A stretch of 64,000 nt of DNA from an uncultured Bacteroidaceae bacterium. GTDB taxonomy: Bacteria > Bacteroidota > Bacteroidia > Bacteroidales > Bacteroidaceae. The DNA lies in NCBI GenBank assembly GCA_944320965.1, contig CALUJO010000006.1, forward strand, positions 25,749 through 89,748. Direction: 5' to 3'. Shown one piece after another: positions 34,547 to 44,562 of this stretch (its first letter is position 1; the number at the start of each line of letters is the position of its first letter). The notes beneath the pieces were generated by a model. It ran no database searches, was not told the DNA's origin, and saw nothing but the letters and a program-made list of their open reading frames with translations. A program made the translations under genes and the position numbers.

Positions 34547-34701
34547 TCATTAAATGATTTTCAGCAAAAACGTTTAATGTTCCTGTCAAAAACGTTCAAT
34601 GATTTTGCCTTAAAGGTTGTATGTTTTATATGAAAACATCAAAGGATTTATATAAGTACTGGCGGCAGCAATAAAAGATGCATCGTTTTAGTACAAAAAT
34701 G
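34547..34701. repeat. tandem palindromic repeat, family A (22-bp period), locus 3
   Basis: Between convergent genes. Unit starts at 34570, 34592, 34614 and 34636 are exactly 22 bp apart, preceded by a unit at 34547 (23 bp) and followed, after one diverged unit, by another at 34680 (44 bp = two periods). The unit at 34570 reads ACGTTTAATGTT; the array runs up to the terminator at 34704. Confidence 0.82.
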
Positions 34702-34703
34702 AA

Positions 34704-34747
34704 ACAGGTTGTATCTGCAAAGTATATAAACTTCAGATACAACCTGT
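34704..34747 (-). terminator. rho-independent terminator of the DUF2582 gene
   Basis: A perfect 14-bp stem (ACAGGTTGTATCTG at 34704-34717, complement at 34734-34747) with a 16-nt loop; reading on the minus strand, it runs into a U-containing tail. Confidence 0.85.
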
Positions 34748-34770
34748 CAATTTAATGTAACAAAATTGTC

Positions 34771-34974
34771 TTACTTAAGATTAACGATAAATTCTTTTTC
34801 ATCAATAGGTTCTACGACAACTTTGTCTTCTCTTAACAACCATCCCAAGCCAAGGTAAATTTCCTTTTCAGTAAGCTTGGTAACTTTCTTTAGTTGTTTA
34901 ACTGTCAAACCTTCAGTACCGTTAACTGCATTCCAAATAGCACCGGCACATAGACCTGCTTTTTCAACTAGCAT
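34771..34974 (-). CDS. small winged-helix protein (DUF2582 family)
   Basis: 67 residues, cytoplasmic: GLCAGAIWNAVNGTEGLTVKQLKKVTKL followed by YLGLGWLLREDKVVVEPID. This is the compact winged-helix fold of DUF2582, common as single-copy small proteins in Bacteroidales and of unknown role; DNA or RNA binding is inferred from the fold. It has its own promoter box and a strong terminator. Confidence 0.78.
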   Translation of the reverse strand: MLVEKAGLCAGAIWNAVNGTEGLTVKQLKKVTKLTEKEIYLGLGWLLREDKVVVEPIDEKEFIVNLK

Positions 34975-35008
34975 AACAATTTATTTTTTTAATATTTATA
35001 ATGTTGTG

Positions 35009-35016
35009 CAAATATA
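35009..35016 (-). promoter_or_regulatory. -7 box (TATATTTG) of the DUF2582 gene
   Basis: Minus-strand TATATTTG, 34 nt before the ATG at 34974. Confidence 0.55.
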
Positions 35017-35040
35017 TCAAATTAATATTACATTGACATT

Positions 35041-35535
35041 TCAAATGTCATTTTTTGGTAATTTAATATTATTTTTATACAAAAAATCTGCCCAAATCTG
35101 TGCTGCACACCTAACCAGCTCAACACAAGGACGTTTTTTATAATACTCAGGTGTTCTGTCTTCCGATATATAAGTTATTTTCTTTTCAAGGTTTCCGGCA
35201 AGCAAATCACCGCATTTTATCGAGCCGTTTATTTCTTTGAACTTGGCTGCCATTTGCTGGACAAGTCTGTAATTCTCGTTTTTCTGTGCCTTGTCGGATG
35301 GATTTGTATATCCTTCCTGCAATCCGGCAAGCATAAACAGGCCTGATGCCGCTCCGCATGTCTCACGCATACGTCCGATACCGCCACCAAACGATGAAGC
35401 CAAACGTAAGGCTACATTCTTGTCAACTCCATACAAATCGGAAAAGGCAAGAAGAACCGACTGCGAACAGTTGTGTCCTTCACGGAAATACTCAACAGCC
35501 TTTTCCACTCTGTCCTGATAAATATTATCTTCCAT
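35041..35535 (-). CDS. C_GCAxxG_C_C family redox-type protein
   Basis: 164 residues with the defining pattern of this family: an early Cys in HNCSQSVLLAF, GGIGRMRETCGAASG (the GCAxxG element), and later cysteines in IKCGDLL, RPCVELV and VRCAAQIW. The cysteine pattern is thought to bind a metal, Fe-S cluster or haem in some members, but function is not established. Its ATG follows directly after the stop of the HAD phosphatase gene, so the two are coupled. Confidence 0.8.
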   Translation of the reverse strand: MEDNIYQDRVEKAVEYFREGHNCSQSVLLAFSDLYGVDKNVALRLASSFGGGIGRMRETCGAASGLFMLAGLQEGYTNPSDKAQKNENYRLVQQMAAKFKEINGSIKCGDLLAGNLEKKITYISEDRTPEYYKKRPCVELVRCAAQIWADFLYKNNIKLPKNDI

Positions 35536-36297
35536 TTATATCTGTCTAAAACTCTTTGCTACATTAAAAAACATATCCCAATGTTCAATGAATTCAGCCA
35601 TAGAACTAAAAAGAAGATCCGCACCGCTTTCAATCAAAGCACTTCCGTCTATCGGACCTGTATTTACAGCAACCGTAAATACTGAAGCGGCATGTCCTGC
35701 TTCTACTCCCAACGGAGCGTTTTCAACCACAATTGCCTGATTCGGCTGCACATTCATTTTTTTAAGACCGATTAGGTACGGTTCCGGATTAGGCTTTCCG
35801 TATTTCACGTCAAAGGCAGTTACCATCCTGTCAAGACAGAACAAGTCATCATAATAATTCTGTATTTTTCCCAAAAGAGACTTCTGACCGGAGCCGGTAA
35901 CTATTGTGGCAAGCATTCCGTCCTCTCTCATCTTTGTGACAAGCTGTTTGGCTCCATCAATAGGCTTTGCCGTAGGACACTGGTCAAAATATATGGACTT
36001 TCGAGCATATATATCTTTCAGTTCCTTCTCGGTAGCGGTTCTGCCCCACTCGCGCTGCATTACTATATTTATGGTAGCCTCACCTGTACGTCCTTCATGA
36101 AGAAAGGCTTCATATTCGGGCAAGTTCATCCCAAAGTCCTTCATAGCTTTGTTCCACGAACTTGCATGATAAGGCATTGAATTGAACAGCACTCCATCCA
36201 TGTCAAAAAGAGCGCATTGCAAGTCAAATGTTTCAAACCCGTTCCTTTTTAGATAAGCCTCAATGGCTTTTCTGATGTCATTTTCTGTATAAATCAT
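35536..36297 (-). CDS. HAD-superfamily phosphatase (beta-phosphoglucomutase-like)
   Basis: 253 residues. Motif I FDMDGVLFNSMPYH with the nucleophile and acid Asp, motif II Thr/Ser in IVTGSG, motif III Lys and motif IV KPNPEPYL / VVENAPLGVEAG with the acidic Mg ligands. The cap is inserted after motif I, as in beta-phosphoglucomutase and small phosphosugar phosphatases. The substrate is unclear. It is directly upstream of the C_GCAxxG_C_C gene and 28 nt downstream of the MBOAT gene, so it may be part of the same transcript. Confidence 0.86.
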   Translation of the reverse strand: MIYTENDIRKAIEAYLKRNGFETFDLQCALFDMDGVLFNSMPYHASSWNKAMKDFGMNLPEYEAFLHEGRTGEATINIVMQREWGRTATEKELKDIYARKSIYFDQCPTAKPIDGAKQLVTKMREDGMLATIVTGSGQKSLLGKIQNYYDDLFCLDRMVTAFDVKYGKPNPEPYLIGLKKMNVQPNQAIVVENAPLGVEAGHAASVFTVAVNTGPIDGSALIESGADLLFSSMAEFIEHWDMFFNVAKSFRQI

Positions 36298-36325
36298 ATT
36301 CTATATGTTCGTTATCTGTCTTATG

Positions 36326-37807
36326 TTAAAACTGAAAATATATAAATGGCTGCACGTCACTGCTCTTTACCTGTATCACAATATACACCACAATTATCAG
36401 CACGACAAGCGACAACACGTAAGGAGACTTCACAAACATCCTGCGCATTCCGTCCATAAAACCATCCGAAATAAAATGTGAAGCAAAGCCAAGCAATATC
36501 AATATGAACACTTCCTTGTAACCTGTCACCAACTGCACAAAGAGTTCGGGATGGAAATTTGTAAAGATGCTCTCAATCATGGTCATTGAATTTTCGAAAC
36601 TTGTATTTCTGAAAAACAACCAGCAGAAGCATACAAAATGGAATGTCAGTATGATATTAAGATATTTTCTCCAGCCAGAAGGCTTATAGTTCTTTGGCAA
36701 ATTCCTTACAGAAAGACTGAATTTGTGTACGGCAAGCGCAACGCCGTGCAATGTTCCCCATACAATAAAGTTCCATGACGCTCCGTGCCACAATCCGCCA
36801 AGAATCATTGTGAGCATAAGGTTTATATAAGTCCTTATCTTTCCGTGACGGTTTCCTCCCAATGATATGTAAAGATAGTCGCGAAGCCATGTTGACAAGG
36901 ATATATGCCATCGGTGCCAGAAGTCGGTAACAGAGGTTGCCTTGTAAGGAGAATCAAAGTTCTTTGGGAACTCAAAACCGAGAAGAAGGGCAATACCTAT
37001 CGCCATATCACTGTAACCGGAGAAGTCGCAATAAATCTGCAACGCATATCCGTACAGCCCAAAAAGGTTCTCTATTCCTGAATACAGGGAGGGATTCTCA
37101 AAAATCCTCTCTACAAAATTGATACTTATATAATCACTTATTACAGCTTTCTTTATTATACCACACACTATAAGGAACAAACCGCTTCCAAGCATTTCGC
37201 GAGTAACCGTCAACGGGCGGCGGATTTGAGGGATAAAGTCGGATGCACGGACAATAGGACCTGCAACAAGCTGCGGAAAGAACGATACATAAAAGGCATA
37301 ATCCAGAAGCCTGTCAAGCGGTTTAAGCTTCCCCCGATATACATCTATTGAATAACTCAATGACTGAAATGTAAAGAACGATATACCGACAGGCAGGAAA
37401 ATATCAAAAGGTCCCCATGACGAACCGGTAAACGAATTTATTATATCTACAAAAAAATTGGTGTATTTGAAGTAACTCAGCATACCAAGGTTTATGACAA
37501 GACTGAGTGTTATATACAGTTTTTTAAGCCCCTTGCTGTCTGTCATGAATATTCTGCGCGCGAGGAAGTAATCGGATACTGTAACCACCGCCAGAAGTAT
37601 AAAATATATGCCACTGCTTTTATAATAGAAATAATAGGAAAAAGCAGTAACAAACAATATTCTCAGAGTATCCTTTTTATGAAGCAGCGCATATACAAAT
37701 GAAAAAGCAACAAACAGATAAATGAATATCCCGCTGTTGAATATCATCGGCATATCACTGTTATAAACCAATTGGTCAAGTATTTTACTGAAATCAATGC
37801 TCGGCAT
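36326..37807 (-). CDS. MBOAT-family O-acyltransferase (AlgI/DltB-like)
   Basis: 493 residues with about ten to twelve transmembrane segments. The MBOAT core reads FWHRWHISLSTWLRDYLYIS with the first His, LGGLWHGASWNFIVWG with the invariant catalytic His, and GFEFPKNFDSPYKATSVTDF. Such proteins move acyl groups across the inner membrane to a periplasmic acceptor, as in alginate or peptidoglycan O-acetylation. Its start overlaps the stop of SGNH gene 1 by 14 bp, a signature of coupling, and two SGNH hydrolases precede it. The acceptor glycan is unknown. Confidence 0.9.
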   Translation of the reverse strand: MPSIDFSKILDQLVYNSDMPMIFNSGIFIYLFVAFSFVYALLHKKDTLRILFVTAFSYYFYYKSSGIYFILLAVVTVSDYFLARRIFMTDSKGLKKLYITLSLVINLGMLSYFKYTNFFVDIINSFTGSSWGPFDIFLPVGISFFTFQSLSYSIDVYRGKLKPLDRLLDYAFYVSFFPQLVAGPIVRASDFIPQIRRPLTVTREMLGSGLFLIVCGIIKKAVISDYISINFVERIFENPSLYSGIENLFGLYGYALQIYCDFSGYSDMAIGIALLLGFEFPKNFDSPYKATSVTDFWHRWHISLSTWLRDYLYISLGGNRHGKIRTYINLMLTMILGGLWHGASWNFIVWGTLHGVALAVHKFSLSVRNLPKNYKPSGWRKYLNIILTFHFVCFCWLFFRNTSFENSMTMIESIFTNFHPELFVQLVTGYKEVFILILLGFASHFISDGFMDGMRRMFVKSPYVLSLVVLIIVVYIVIQVKSSDVQPFIYFQF

Positions 37808-38747
37808 AGGTGTTATAAGATTTAATTAAGGCCTGGAACAGTAAAAGTCCCATCAAATCGTATCCGGACTTTGTAAAATGTATTCTGTCCCTTTGCATAA
37901 GTTTGTTTCCGTACCAGTTAGTACAGGCATATTCTTTCCCTCCTACAATATTGAACAAATCCCATGATGCGATATTGTGCGAAGAGGCATATCCGGTTAT
38001 AACGCCTGCCACCTTCTCGGTATTGCTGTTTACGGAATAACGTCCTCTTGATTTCATATATGCACCAGGAGGCGTTGTAAGAAGGAATGTAGCCGAAGGA
38101 CAGCTTTCCTTCAACATTCTCATAAGCTGGTCCAGCTGGTTCATGTGCTGTGTTGAATTGTATCTGCGCGTATAACCTTCGTTTGTACCGAAAGACACGA
38201 TTATTAAATCCGGCTTCAGTGATGCTATTTTGGAAATATAATCTGGGTTACAGAATTTCTGTGCCGTTGCTCCGTTAATTCCGAATATCTGATATGCAAC
38301 ACCTGGAGCACCCGACTCAAAAGACATTCCGGGACTATTGTAGTCAAATACCTCACCTGGAGGCGCAGCTATGGCACTTCCCATAAGATTTTCAAACCCG
38401 GCCTTTACCTGTCCCGGGAAAAAATGACCGCGGACATGGGAATCGCCTATATGAACAATTCTTACGACTCCATTTTTGGAGCTCATCTGCATGCTTAACT
38501 TTTCAAAAAAAGGCTCAAGACTTCCTGACGGGTCATAAATCTCATTCGGTTTCATGCCCTTGAATTTTCCTGGAATATACTCTTCAAGCTCTACGGGACG
38601 GACATAATGGAATATCCACGGTTGCTCGGCATTAAATGACAAAGGCAACTGCGGTTTAAGTGTTTCGGGAATCAAATCCTGTGCCGGAGCATAACATACG
38701 CAAATAACCGACAAAACAAAAAATACAAAACTCTTAATCAGCTTCAT
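37794..38747 (-). CDS. SGNH/GDSL hydrolase 1 (exported)
   Basis: 317 residues from the ATG at 38747, which gives a clean signal peptide (MKLIKSFVFFVLSVICVCYAP); a longer frame upstream lacks one. SGNH blocks: VHIGDSHVRGHFF (block I, GDS), the Gly/Asn blocks in SFGTNEGY (block III), and DRIHFTKSGYDL (block V Asp-His). These esterases or acyltransferases act with MBOAT partners. It overlaps both neighbours (MBOAT by 14 bp, SGNH 2 by 14 bp). Confidence 0.85.
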   Translation of the reverse strand: MKLIKSFVFFVLSVICVCYAPAQDLIPETLKPQLPLSFNAEQPWIFHYVRPVELEEYIPGKFKGMKPNEIYDPSGSLEPFFEKLSMQMSSKNGVVRIVHIGDSHVRGHFFPGQVKAGFENLMGSAIAAPPGEVFDYNSPGMSFESGAPGVAYQIFGINGATAQKFCNPDYISKIASLKPDLIIVSFGTNEGYTRRYNSTQHMNQLDQLMRMLKESCPSATFLLTTPPGAYMKSRGRYSVNSNTEKVAGVITGYASSHNIASWDLFNIVGGKEYACTNWYGNKLMQRDRIHFTKSGYDLMGLLLFQALIKSYNTYAEH

Positions 38748-40110
38748 ATTCCCTCCTTCTGTCAAAATTATCCTTACCGTACATAAGTGATTCAAACAGA
38801 CATTCGGCAAGTCTTTCCCCGCCACGGAAATTGATATGCGTATAATCAAGGTTGGCCTTCGGCGGTTTTGAATTTACAAAACTCTCTATACCACCAAGAT
38901 TCTTGAACAGTTCGTACATGTTCCAGAACGCAATTCCGTTGTCGGCAGCAATAGCTTCCTGATATTTCACAAGATTCCTTACACCGGGCATTGTTACAAG
39001 ATTGCCGTCATCGTCTTTCATCATTCTGTCGCCTACACTGACAAGCAGCAGTGATGTCTCAGGAAAACACCTTTTCAGTTTCTCAATCGCCTGTGACATT
39101 GCATCATAATACTTGTCATATCTCTTTCCATTCTGCGTTGCTACGTTCAGACCATACTGCAGTATTATCAAATCATATTCCCTCATACGTCCAAAATTCT
39201 TCAGACGCTGTTCGGGAATGGCAAGCATATTATATCCGCCACTGCCACGAAGCGACATGTTGTCAACGACAATTCCCCTGTTGCTTTCCATTGTAACACC
39301 GTAATAAATTGCCTTGCACGAATCACCTGTAGCCCATTTTACCTTATGAATATTGCCTGAAACCTTAAAACGTTTAAGTCCTTTGCCTGAAACTTTCTTC
39401 AACACAGGCTCAGCCTTATTGACCGAACAATACATATCAGTACTGTCCTGCTCGGACTCAAAGTAGAAATATGAACAATCGGCAGAATCGGTATTGGCAG
39501 AATAACGTGATGTCCCGGCAAGTTCAACCCATGCGTCCTTACTGTTACACAAATAATAGGCAGAATTCAAACCGAGTTTCTTGCGATCATGTATTGAGTC
39601 AGCGGCAGTACGCGATACCCATCCGCCAAAACGGTGCAATACAGTAGGACGGAAGCCTGCAACATTTGAAGTTATATTTACATAACCGACACCGCACCCG
39701 CCAAACTTTTCCTGCAACAGTTTTCTCAAATCGGCTGTGAATATATCACCTTCTATAAAAGAGTCGCCGAAAACCGCTATTCTCACAGGACGGTCCAGAA
39801 CATTAACAGAGTCCAAAATCTGATAGAAATGCTTCATCCCGCGCTGGATCGAATCGGAATAATCGACAATACAGGTAAGTCCTGTCTTGCATGTATCTAC
39901 AAATTCAGGTTTTACTTTCTTTTTAACAAGACTGTCAAGCGACACAGTATCGGTTGATACCGTATCTATTTTCATTCTTATATCCGCCATCATGTCAACA
40001 CGACGCATCCTGTGACCGAACACTTCGAAAGGCGGAAGATAGTATAAAAGAAACAATACGACAAGCAGTGCGGCCGAAATGAAAAAAGTTCCCCAATAAT
40101 GATTTTTCAT
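38734..40110 (-). CDS. SGNH/GDSL hydrolase 2 (membrane-anchored)
   Basis: 458 residues. One N-terminal transmembrane anchor (about 9-26) leads to a periplasmic SGNH domain with FGDSFIEGDIF (block I), ILQYGLNVA (block III) and DYTHINFRGGERLAE (block V). It is larger than SGNH 1, with an insert between blocks I and III. It is the first gene of the operon SGNH 2 - SGNH 1 - MBOAT. This gene order suggests an O-acylation system for a periplasmic or surface glycan, in which one SGNH protein transfers and the other may trim (inference). Confidence 0.83.
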   Translation of the reverse strand: MKNHYWGTFFISAALLVVLFLLYYLPPFEVFGHRMRRVDMMADIRMKIDTVSTDTVSLDSLVKKKVKPEFVDTCKTGLTCIVDYSDSIQRGMKHFYQILDSVNVLDRPVRIAVFGDSFIEGDIFTADLRKLLQEKFGGCGVGYVNITSNVAGFRPTVLHRFGGWVSRTAADSIHDRKKLGLNSAYYLCNSKDAWVELAGTSRYSANTDSADCSYFYFESEQDSTDMYCSVNKAEPVLKKVSGKGLKRFKVSGNIHKVKWATGDSCKAIYYGVTMESNRGIVVDNMSLRGSGGYNMLAIPEQRLKNFGRMREYDLIILQYGLNVATQNGKRYDKYYDAMSQAIEKLKRCFPETSLLLVSVGDRMMKDDDGNLVTMPGVRNLVKYQEAIAADNGIAFWNMYELFKNLGGIESFVNSKPPKANLDYTHINFRGGERLAECLFESLMYGKDNFDRRREYEAD

Positions 40111-40139
40111 TGCACTTCCATCAGGTATTTATAGAAAAA

Positions 40140-40167
40140 CAATACCGGAATGAATGTTCCGGTATTG
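40140..40167 (-). terminator. terminator/attenuator between pgi and the SGNH-MBOAT operon
   Basis: A perfect 11-bp stem (CAATACCGGAA at 40140-40150, complement at 40157-40167) with a 6-nt loop, followed on the minus strand by a five-U run. Only 29 nt separate it from the ATG at 40110, so transcription of the SGNH genes must depend on read-through or on a promoter overlapping it. Confidence 0.8.
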
Positions 40168-40181
40168 CTCTATAAGGATTA

Positions 40182-41528
40182 TTATTTATTAAGTCTTTCA
40201 CGGATTTTCTTTGACTCTTCTTCGTAACCGGGTTTGTTAAGAAGAGCAAACATATTGCGTTTGTAATCTTCAACTCCAGGCTGGTTGAACGGATTTATCT
40301 TCAGCATCAGTCCGCTTATAGCGCAAGCCTTTTCGAAGAAGTAGAACAACTGTCCGATATAGTATTCATTAACTTCTGGCATTGTAATCTTCATGTTTGG
40401 AACACCGCCGTCAACATGTGCAAGCTGTGTACCAAGTTCTGCCATCTTGTTGACTTCATCAACTCTCTTTCCAGCAAGGAAGTTCAATCCGTCAAGGTTT
40501 TCTTCATCTGCAGGAACAACAAGTTTACGTGAAACTTTTTCAACAGAAATAACTGTTTCAAAAATAATTCTTTCACCCTGCTGTATCCACTGTCCCATAG
40601 AATGCAAATCTGTAGAGAAGTCAACTGATGCAGGGAAGATACCCTTATTTTCCTTACCTTCTGATTCACCGTAAAGCTGTTTCCACCATTCGTTTACATA
40701 ATGAAGTCTTGGGCAGAAATTTACAAGGATTTCAATCTTCTTTCCAGAATTGTAAAGAGTATTTCTTGCAGCAGCATATACAGCAGCAATATTGTCTGAA
40801 GCATAAACTGATGAAGCACATTCCTTTTCCATTACCTGTGCACCTTCGACAAGTTTGTCGATATCATAACCGGCAACGGCAATAGGAAGCAAACCTACCG
40901 GAGTAAGAACAGAGAAACGTCCTCCTACATTGTCTGGAATAACAAATGACTTATATCCTTCCTTGTCGGCTGTAACACGTGCAGCACCTTTCTTTGCATC
41001 TGTAACAGCAACGATACACTTGCGTGCAAGCTCACCCATCTGTTCTTCACACTGCTTCTTCAAAAGTCTGAATGCAAGGGCTGTTTCGGTTGTTGTACCT
41101 GATTTTGAAATGTTTATAACACCAAATCTCTTACCCTTCAGGTAATCAGTCAATTCAGCAAGGTAATCTTCACTGATATTGTGTCCTGCAAATACAATCT
41201 GTGGCAGACCTTCTCCCTTCTTCAATCCGTTGAAAGGATTTGAAAGAGCTTCGATAACAGCCTTAGAGCCAAGATAGCTACCGCCGATTCCGGCAACAAC
41301 AACAACATCACAATTTTCCTGCAGCACAGCAGCAGTTGACTTTATATCATCCAGCATTTCCTTTGTTATGGATGAAGGCAAATGCAACCAGCCAAGGAAA
41401 TCAGAACCTGCACAAGTATTGTTCTCAAGAGAAGCGGAAATTCTATCCACTTCTGAAATGAAGCTCTCATACTCTCTTATATCTATAAAAGGGAGAGCCT
41501 TTTCAATGTTCAATTCAATATTTTTCAT
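40182..41528 (-). CDS. pgi: glucose-6-phosphate isomerase
   Basis: 448 residues; interconverts glucose-6-P and fructose-6-P. Signature elements: [17 protein letters not shown] (phosphosugar-binding SIS region), [19 protein letters not shown] and [11 protein letters not shown]. The length is that of the short bacterial isomerases. It starts 4 nt after gpsA stops, so both are in one transcript with lysS upstream. Confidence 0.95.
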   Translation of the reverse strand: MKNIELNIEKALPFIDIREYESFISEVDRISASLENNTCAGSDFLGWLHLPSSITKEMLDDIKSTAAVLQENCDVVVVAGIGGSYLGSKAVIEALSNPFNGLKKGEGLPQIVFAGHNISEDYLAELTDYLKGKRFGVINISKSGTTTETALAFRLLKKQCEEQMGELARKCIVAVTDAKKGAARVTADKEGYKSFVIPDNVGGRFSVLTPVGLLPIAVAGYDIDKLVEGAQVMEKECASSVYASDNIAAVYAAARNTLYNSGKKIEILVNFCPRLHYVNEWWKQLYGESEGKENKGIFPASVDFSTDLHSMGQWIQQGERIIFETVISVEKVSRKLVVPADEENLDGLNFLAGKRVDEVNKMAELGTQLAHVDGGVPNMKITMPEVNEYYIGQLFYFFEKACAISGLMLKINPFNQPGVEDYKRNMFALLNKPGYEEESKKIRERLNK

Positions 41529-41532
41529 TTTA

Positions 41533-42528
41533 TTATCTAAATGAATCTGTTAATAACTTTATTTCAATAGCCGGTGAAATTCTTTCATACAGAATATTGT
41601 ACATTGCATCAAGAATAGGCATATTTACATGATAATACTTGTTTATATCCTTGATACACTTCGTTCCGTAATATCCTTCGGCAATCATTTCCATTTCCAA
41701 TTGGGCACTCTTAACGGGATAGCCTTTTCCAACCATTGCCCCGAAAGTCCTGTTACGACTGAAATTTGAATACGATGTAACCAGCAAATCACCAAGATAA
41801 ACGGAATCGTAAACATTTCTCTGTATAGGATGAACAGTATCAAGAAATCTGTTCATCTCCTGTATGGCATTTGATATAAGAACTGCCTGAAAGTTATCAC
41901 CATACTTCAATCCGCTGCATATTCCGGCAGCAATTGCATATACGTTTTTAAGCACTGAACCGTATTCAATACCTGCAACATCATCGCTAACCGATGTCTT
42001 TATGTAGCTTCCAGAGATGAATCCTGCAAGAATCTTTGCTTTTTCAATGTCCTGACAGCCGATTGTAAGATATGAAAGTCGTTCAAGCGCAACTTCCTCG
42101 GCATGACACGGACCGGCAAGCACAGCGATATTCTGTGGAGCCACATCATAGAATTTGGTAAAATATTCGGAAATAATGAGATTTTCATCCGGTACAATTC
42201 CCTTAATGGCTGTTATCACAAACTTATCCTTCAGTTTTGTCTTAAGCTTTTTCAGATGGCTTTTAAGATAAGGTGAAGGAGTCACAAAGACAAGCGTATC
42301 CGATTCACGGACAATGTCATTAATGTTTGATGAAAAATTTATTCTGTTTACATCAAACTTGACACTTGTCAGATATGCAGGATTATGCCCAAGACGTTTG
42401 AATTCTTCTATTCTGTCGTCTCTTCGCATATACCAGTTTATGCTGTCGGCCTTGTTAAGGAAGATTTTTGCAATGGCTGTAGCCCAGCTGCCGCCACCCA
42501 TTATCGCTATTTTACCAGGCAGTTTCAT
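41533..42528 (-). CDS. gpsA: glycerol-3-phosphate dehydrogenase [NAD(P)+]
   Basis: 331 residues; reduces dihydroxyacetone phosphate to sn-glycerol-3-phosphate for phospholipid synthesis. N-terminal dinucleotide-binding [12 protein letters not shown] (10-21), the AITAIKGIV substrate loop, [18 protein letters not shown] with catalytic Lys, and a standard length. It lies between lysS and pgi, the order seen in Bacteroides. Confidence 0.95.
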   Translation of the reverse strand: MKLPGKIAIMGGGSWATAIAKIFLNKADSINWYMRRDDRIEEFKRLGHNPAYLTSVKFDVNRINFSSNINDIVRESDTLVFVTPSPYLKSHLKKLKTKLKDKFVITAIKGIVPDENLIISEYFTKFYDVAPQNIAVLAGPCHAEEVALERLSYLTIGCQDIEKAKILAGFISGSYIKTSVSDDVAGIEYGSVLKNVYAIAAGICSGLKYGDNFQAVLISNAIQEMNRFLDTVHPIQRNVYDSVYLGDLLVTSYSNFSRNRTFGAMVGKGYPVKSAQLEMEMIAEGYYGTKCIKDINKYYHVNMPILDAMYNILYERISPAIEIKLLTDSFR

Positions 42529-42555
42529 TATAAATAGAATATGTTAAACATATGA

Positions 42556-42586
42556 GCATTGTGCATGACAAAAGTATGCACAATGC
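42556..42586 (-). terminator. hairpin between lysS and gpsA
   Basis: A perfect 11-bp inverted repeat (GCATTGTGCAT at 42556-42566 and its complement at 42576-42586) with a 9-nt loop lies 10 nt after the lysS stop. The gpsA start is only 27 nt further, so it may act as a partial terminator. Confidence 0.6.
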
Positions 42587-42595
42587 CCATTTTAT

Positions 42596-44311
42596 TTATT
42601 TAAGCCATTCGGCTACATTATCTACAGTAGGATTTTCCAAACCTAACTTATATTTCTTGTTAAGTCCGCATATTTCCTGATGCAACTTCTGAGGCTTGGC
42701 TTCTTTCAGAGCTTCGATAGTATAATATCCTGCTTTCTGAATAACTTCAACCCACTGCTCAGGTATCCCAAGCTCAACATAGCTTGATACAGGATCTTTC
42801 TTTTCCTTCTTTTCAGGACGCATCTGAGGGAAGAACAATACTTCCTGTATTGTTGTCTGTCCTGTCATAAGCATAACAAGACGGTCCATACCGATACCCA
42901 TACCTGATGTAGGAGGCATACCATATTCAAGAGCTCTAACAAAGTCCATATCAATGAACATTGCCTCGTCATCACCCTTTTCGCTCAAGCGAAGCTGTTC
43001 CTGGAAACGTTCAAGCTGGTCGATTGGGTCGTTCAACTCAGAGTAAGCATTACACAATTCCTTACCGTTAACCATCAATTCAAATCTTTCTGTAAGTTCA
43101 GGATTTGTTCTGTTTCTCTTGCAAAGAGGAGACATTTCGATAGGATAATCAGTAATGAATGTAGGCTGGATATAGTTGCCTTCGCACTTTTCGCCAAAGA
43201 TTTCATCAATAAGCTTACCCTTACCCATAGTTTCGTCAACTTCAATGCCAAGCTTCTTGCAGACATCTCTCAATTCGTCCTCACCCATTCCGGTAATGTC
43301 GATGCCTGTAAATTCCTTGATTGAGTCAATCATTGTTACACGGCGGAAAGGAGCCTTAAAGCTGATTACATTGTCGCCAACCTTTACTTCGTGAGTTCCG
43401 TTTACATCCATACATATCTTTTCAAGCATGTTTTCAGTAAACTTCATCATCCAGTTATAGTCCTTGTATGACACATAGATTTCCATACATGTGAACTCAG
43501 GATTGTGAGTTCTGTCCATACCTTCGTTACGGAAGTTCTTACCGAACTCGTAAACACCTTCAAAGCCGCCCACGATAAGACGTTTCAAATAAAGCTCATC
43601 GGCAATTCTAAGGTACAATGGAATATCAAGTGCATTGTGATGAGTTATAAACGGCCTTGCTGAAGCACCTCCAGGAATTGGCTGAAGAATAGGTGTTTCA
43701 ACTTCCATATATCCTTTTGAATTGAAATATTCGCGCATAGAAGTATATACCTTTGTACGCTTAATGAATATTTCCTTAATTCCATCGTTTACAACCAGGT
43801 CAACATAGCGTTGTCTGTATCTCAATTCAGGGTCTTCAAACTTGTCATATGCAACTCCGTCCTTGTATTTAACGATTGGAAGAGGCTTGATAGATTTTGA
43901 AAGGACTTTCAATTCCTTTGCATGAACACTGACCTCACCCATCTGAGTGCGGAAAACAAAACCTTTGATACCGATAAAGTCACCCAAATCAAGATATTTC
44001 TTGAATACAAGATTATACAGGTCTTTGTTTTCGTCCGGGCAAATGTCATCTCTTGTAATATAAACCTGGATTCTGCCTTTTGAGTCCTGCAACTCTATGA
44101 AAGAAGCCTTACCCATTACACGGCGGCTCATCATACGTCCGGCAATACAAACTTCTCTTTCCTGAGTCTCATCAAAGTTTTCCTTGATTTCTACAGAAAA
44201 TGCATCTGTAGGATACTCTTCAGCAGGATACGGATTTACACCCATAGCCCTCAATTCGTTCAGACTGTTTCGTCTGATAATCTCCTGTTCGCTTAAATCT
44301 AATATACTCAT
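42596..44311 (-). CDS. lysS: lysyl-tRNA synthetase (class II)
   Basis: 571 residues. N-terminal OB-fold anticodon-binding domain with [23 protein letters not shown]; class II motif 1 in the [15 protein letters not shown] region, motif 2 [15 protein letters not shown] and motif 3 [12 protein letters not shown]. The C-terminus extends past the usual motif-3 end by about 90 residues ([16 protein letters not shown] onward), which is normal for Bacteroidetes LysS. Confidence 0.96.
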   Translation of the reverse strand: MSILDLSEQEIIRRNSLNELRAMGVNPYPAEEYPTDAFSVEIKENFDETQEREVCIAGRMMSRRVMGKASFIELQDSKGRIQVYITRDDICPDENKDLYNLVFKKYLDLGDFIGIKGFVFRTQMGEVSVHAKELKVLSKSIKPLPIVKYKDGVAYDKFEDPELRYRQRYVDLVVNDGIKEIFIKRTKVYTSMREYFNSKGYMEVETPILQPIPGGASARPFITHHNALDIPLYLRIADELYLKRLIVGGFEGVYEFGKNFRNEGMDRTHNPEFTCMEIYVSYKDYNWMMKFTENMLEKICMDVNGTHEVKVGDNVISFKAPFRRVTMIDSIKEFTGIDITGMGEDELRDVCKKLGIEVDETMGKGKLIDEIFGEKCEGNYIQPTFITDYPIEMSPLCKRNRTNPELTERFELMVNGKELCNAYSELNDPIDQLERFQEQLRLSEKGDDEAMFIDMDFVRALEYGMPPTSGMGIGMDRLVMLMTGQTTIQEVLFFPQMRPEKKEKKDPVSSYVELGIPEQWVEVIQKAGYYTIEALKEAKPQKLHQEICGLNKKYKLGLENPTVDNVAEWLK

Positions 44312-44346
44312 ATCTTTTGTATTTCTTTTTCAACACTATTTATCTG

Positions 44347-44354
44347 CAAATTTA
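44347..44354 (-). promoter_or_regulatory. -7 box (TAAATTTG) of lysS
   Basis: Minus-strand TAAATTTG, 35 nt before the ATG at 44311. Confidence 0.5.
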
Positions 44355-44562
44355 ATAAATATTTCTGTTTGAAAGGTTATATGATATTACTTTTATCTAA
44401 ATAGTATTCATAAATAGGAAGCAATTCAACAGCCCGACGTCTTTTTAAGTGAAAGCTATCATATTGTATAATACAATTATATATATACATATCAGGACAT
44501 CATACATGAACAAATAGAAAGAAGACTGTAAAATTATTCCATATACTCAATACATATTCTAA
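44355..44562. other. intergenic region without recognised gene
   Basis: The part of the lysS-to-TPR-lipoprotein gap between the lysS promoter and the repeat array. Mostly AT-rich; no gene, hairpin or repeat was recognised. Confidence 0.35.

Noticed and set aside
38748..38849. Longer start of SGNH gene 1
   Set aside because: The extension overlaps the upstream SGNH gene and hides the signal peptide that begins at the ATG at 38747.
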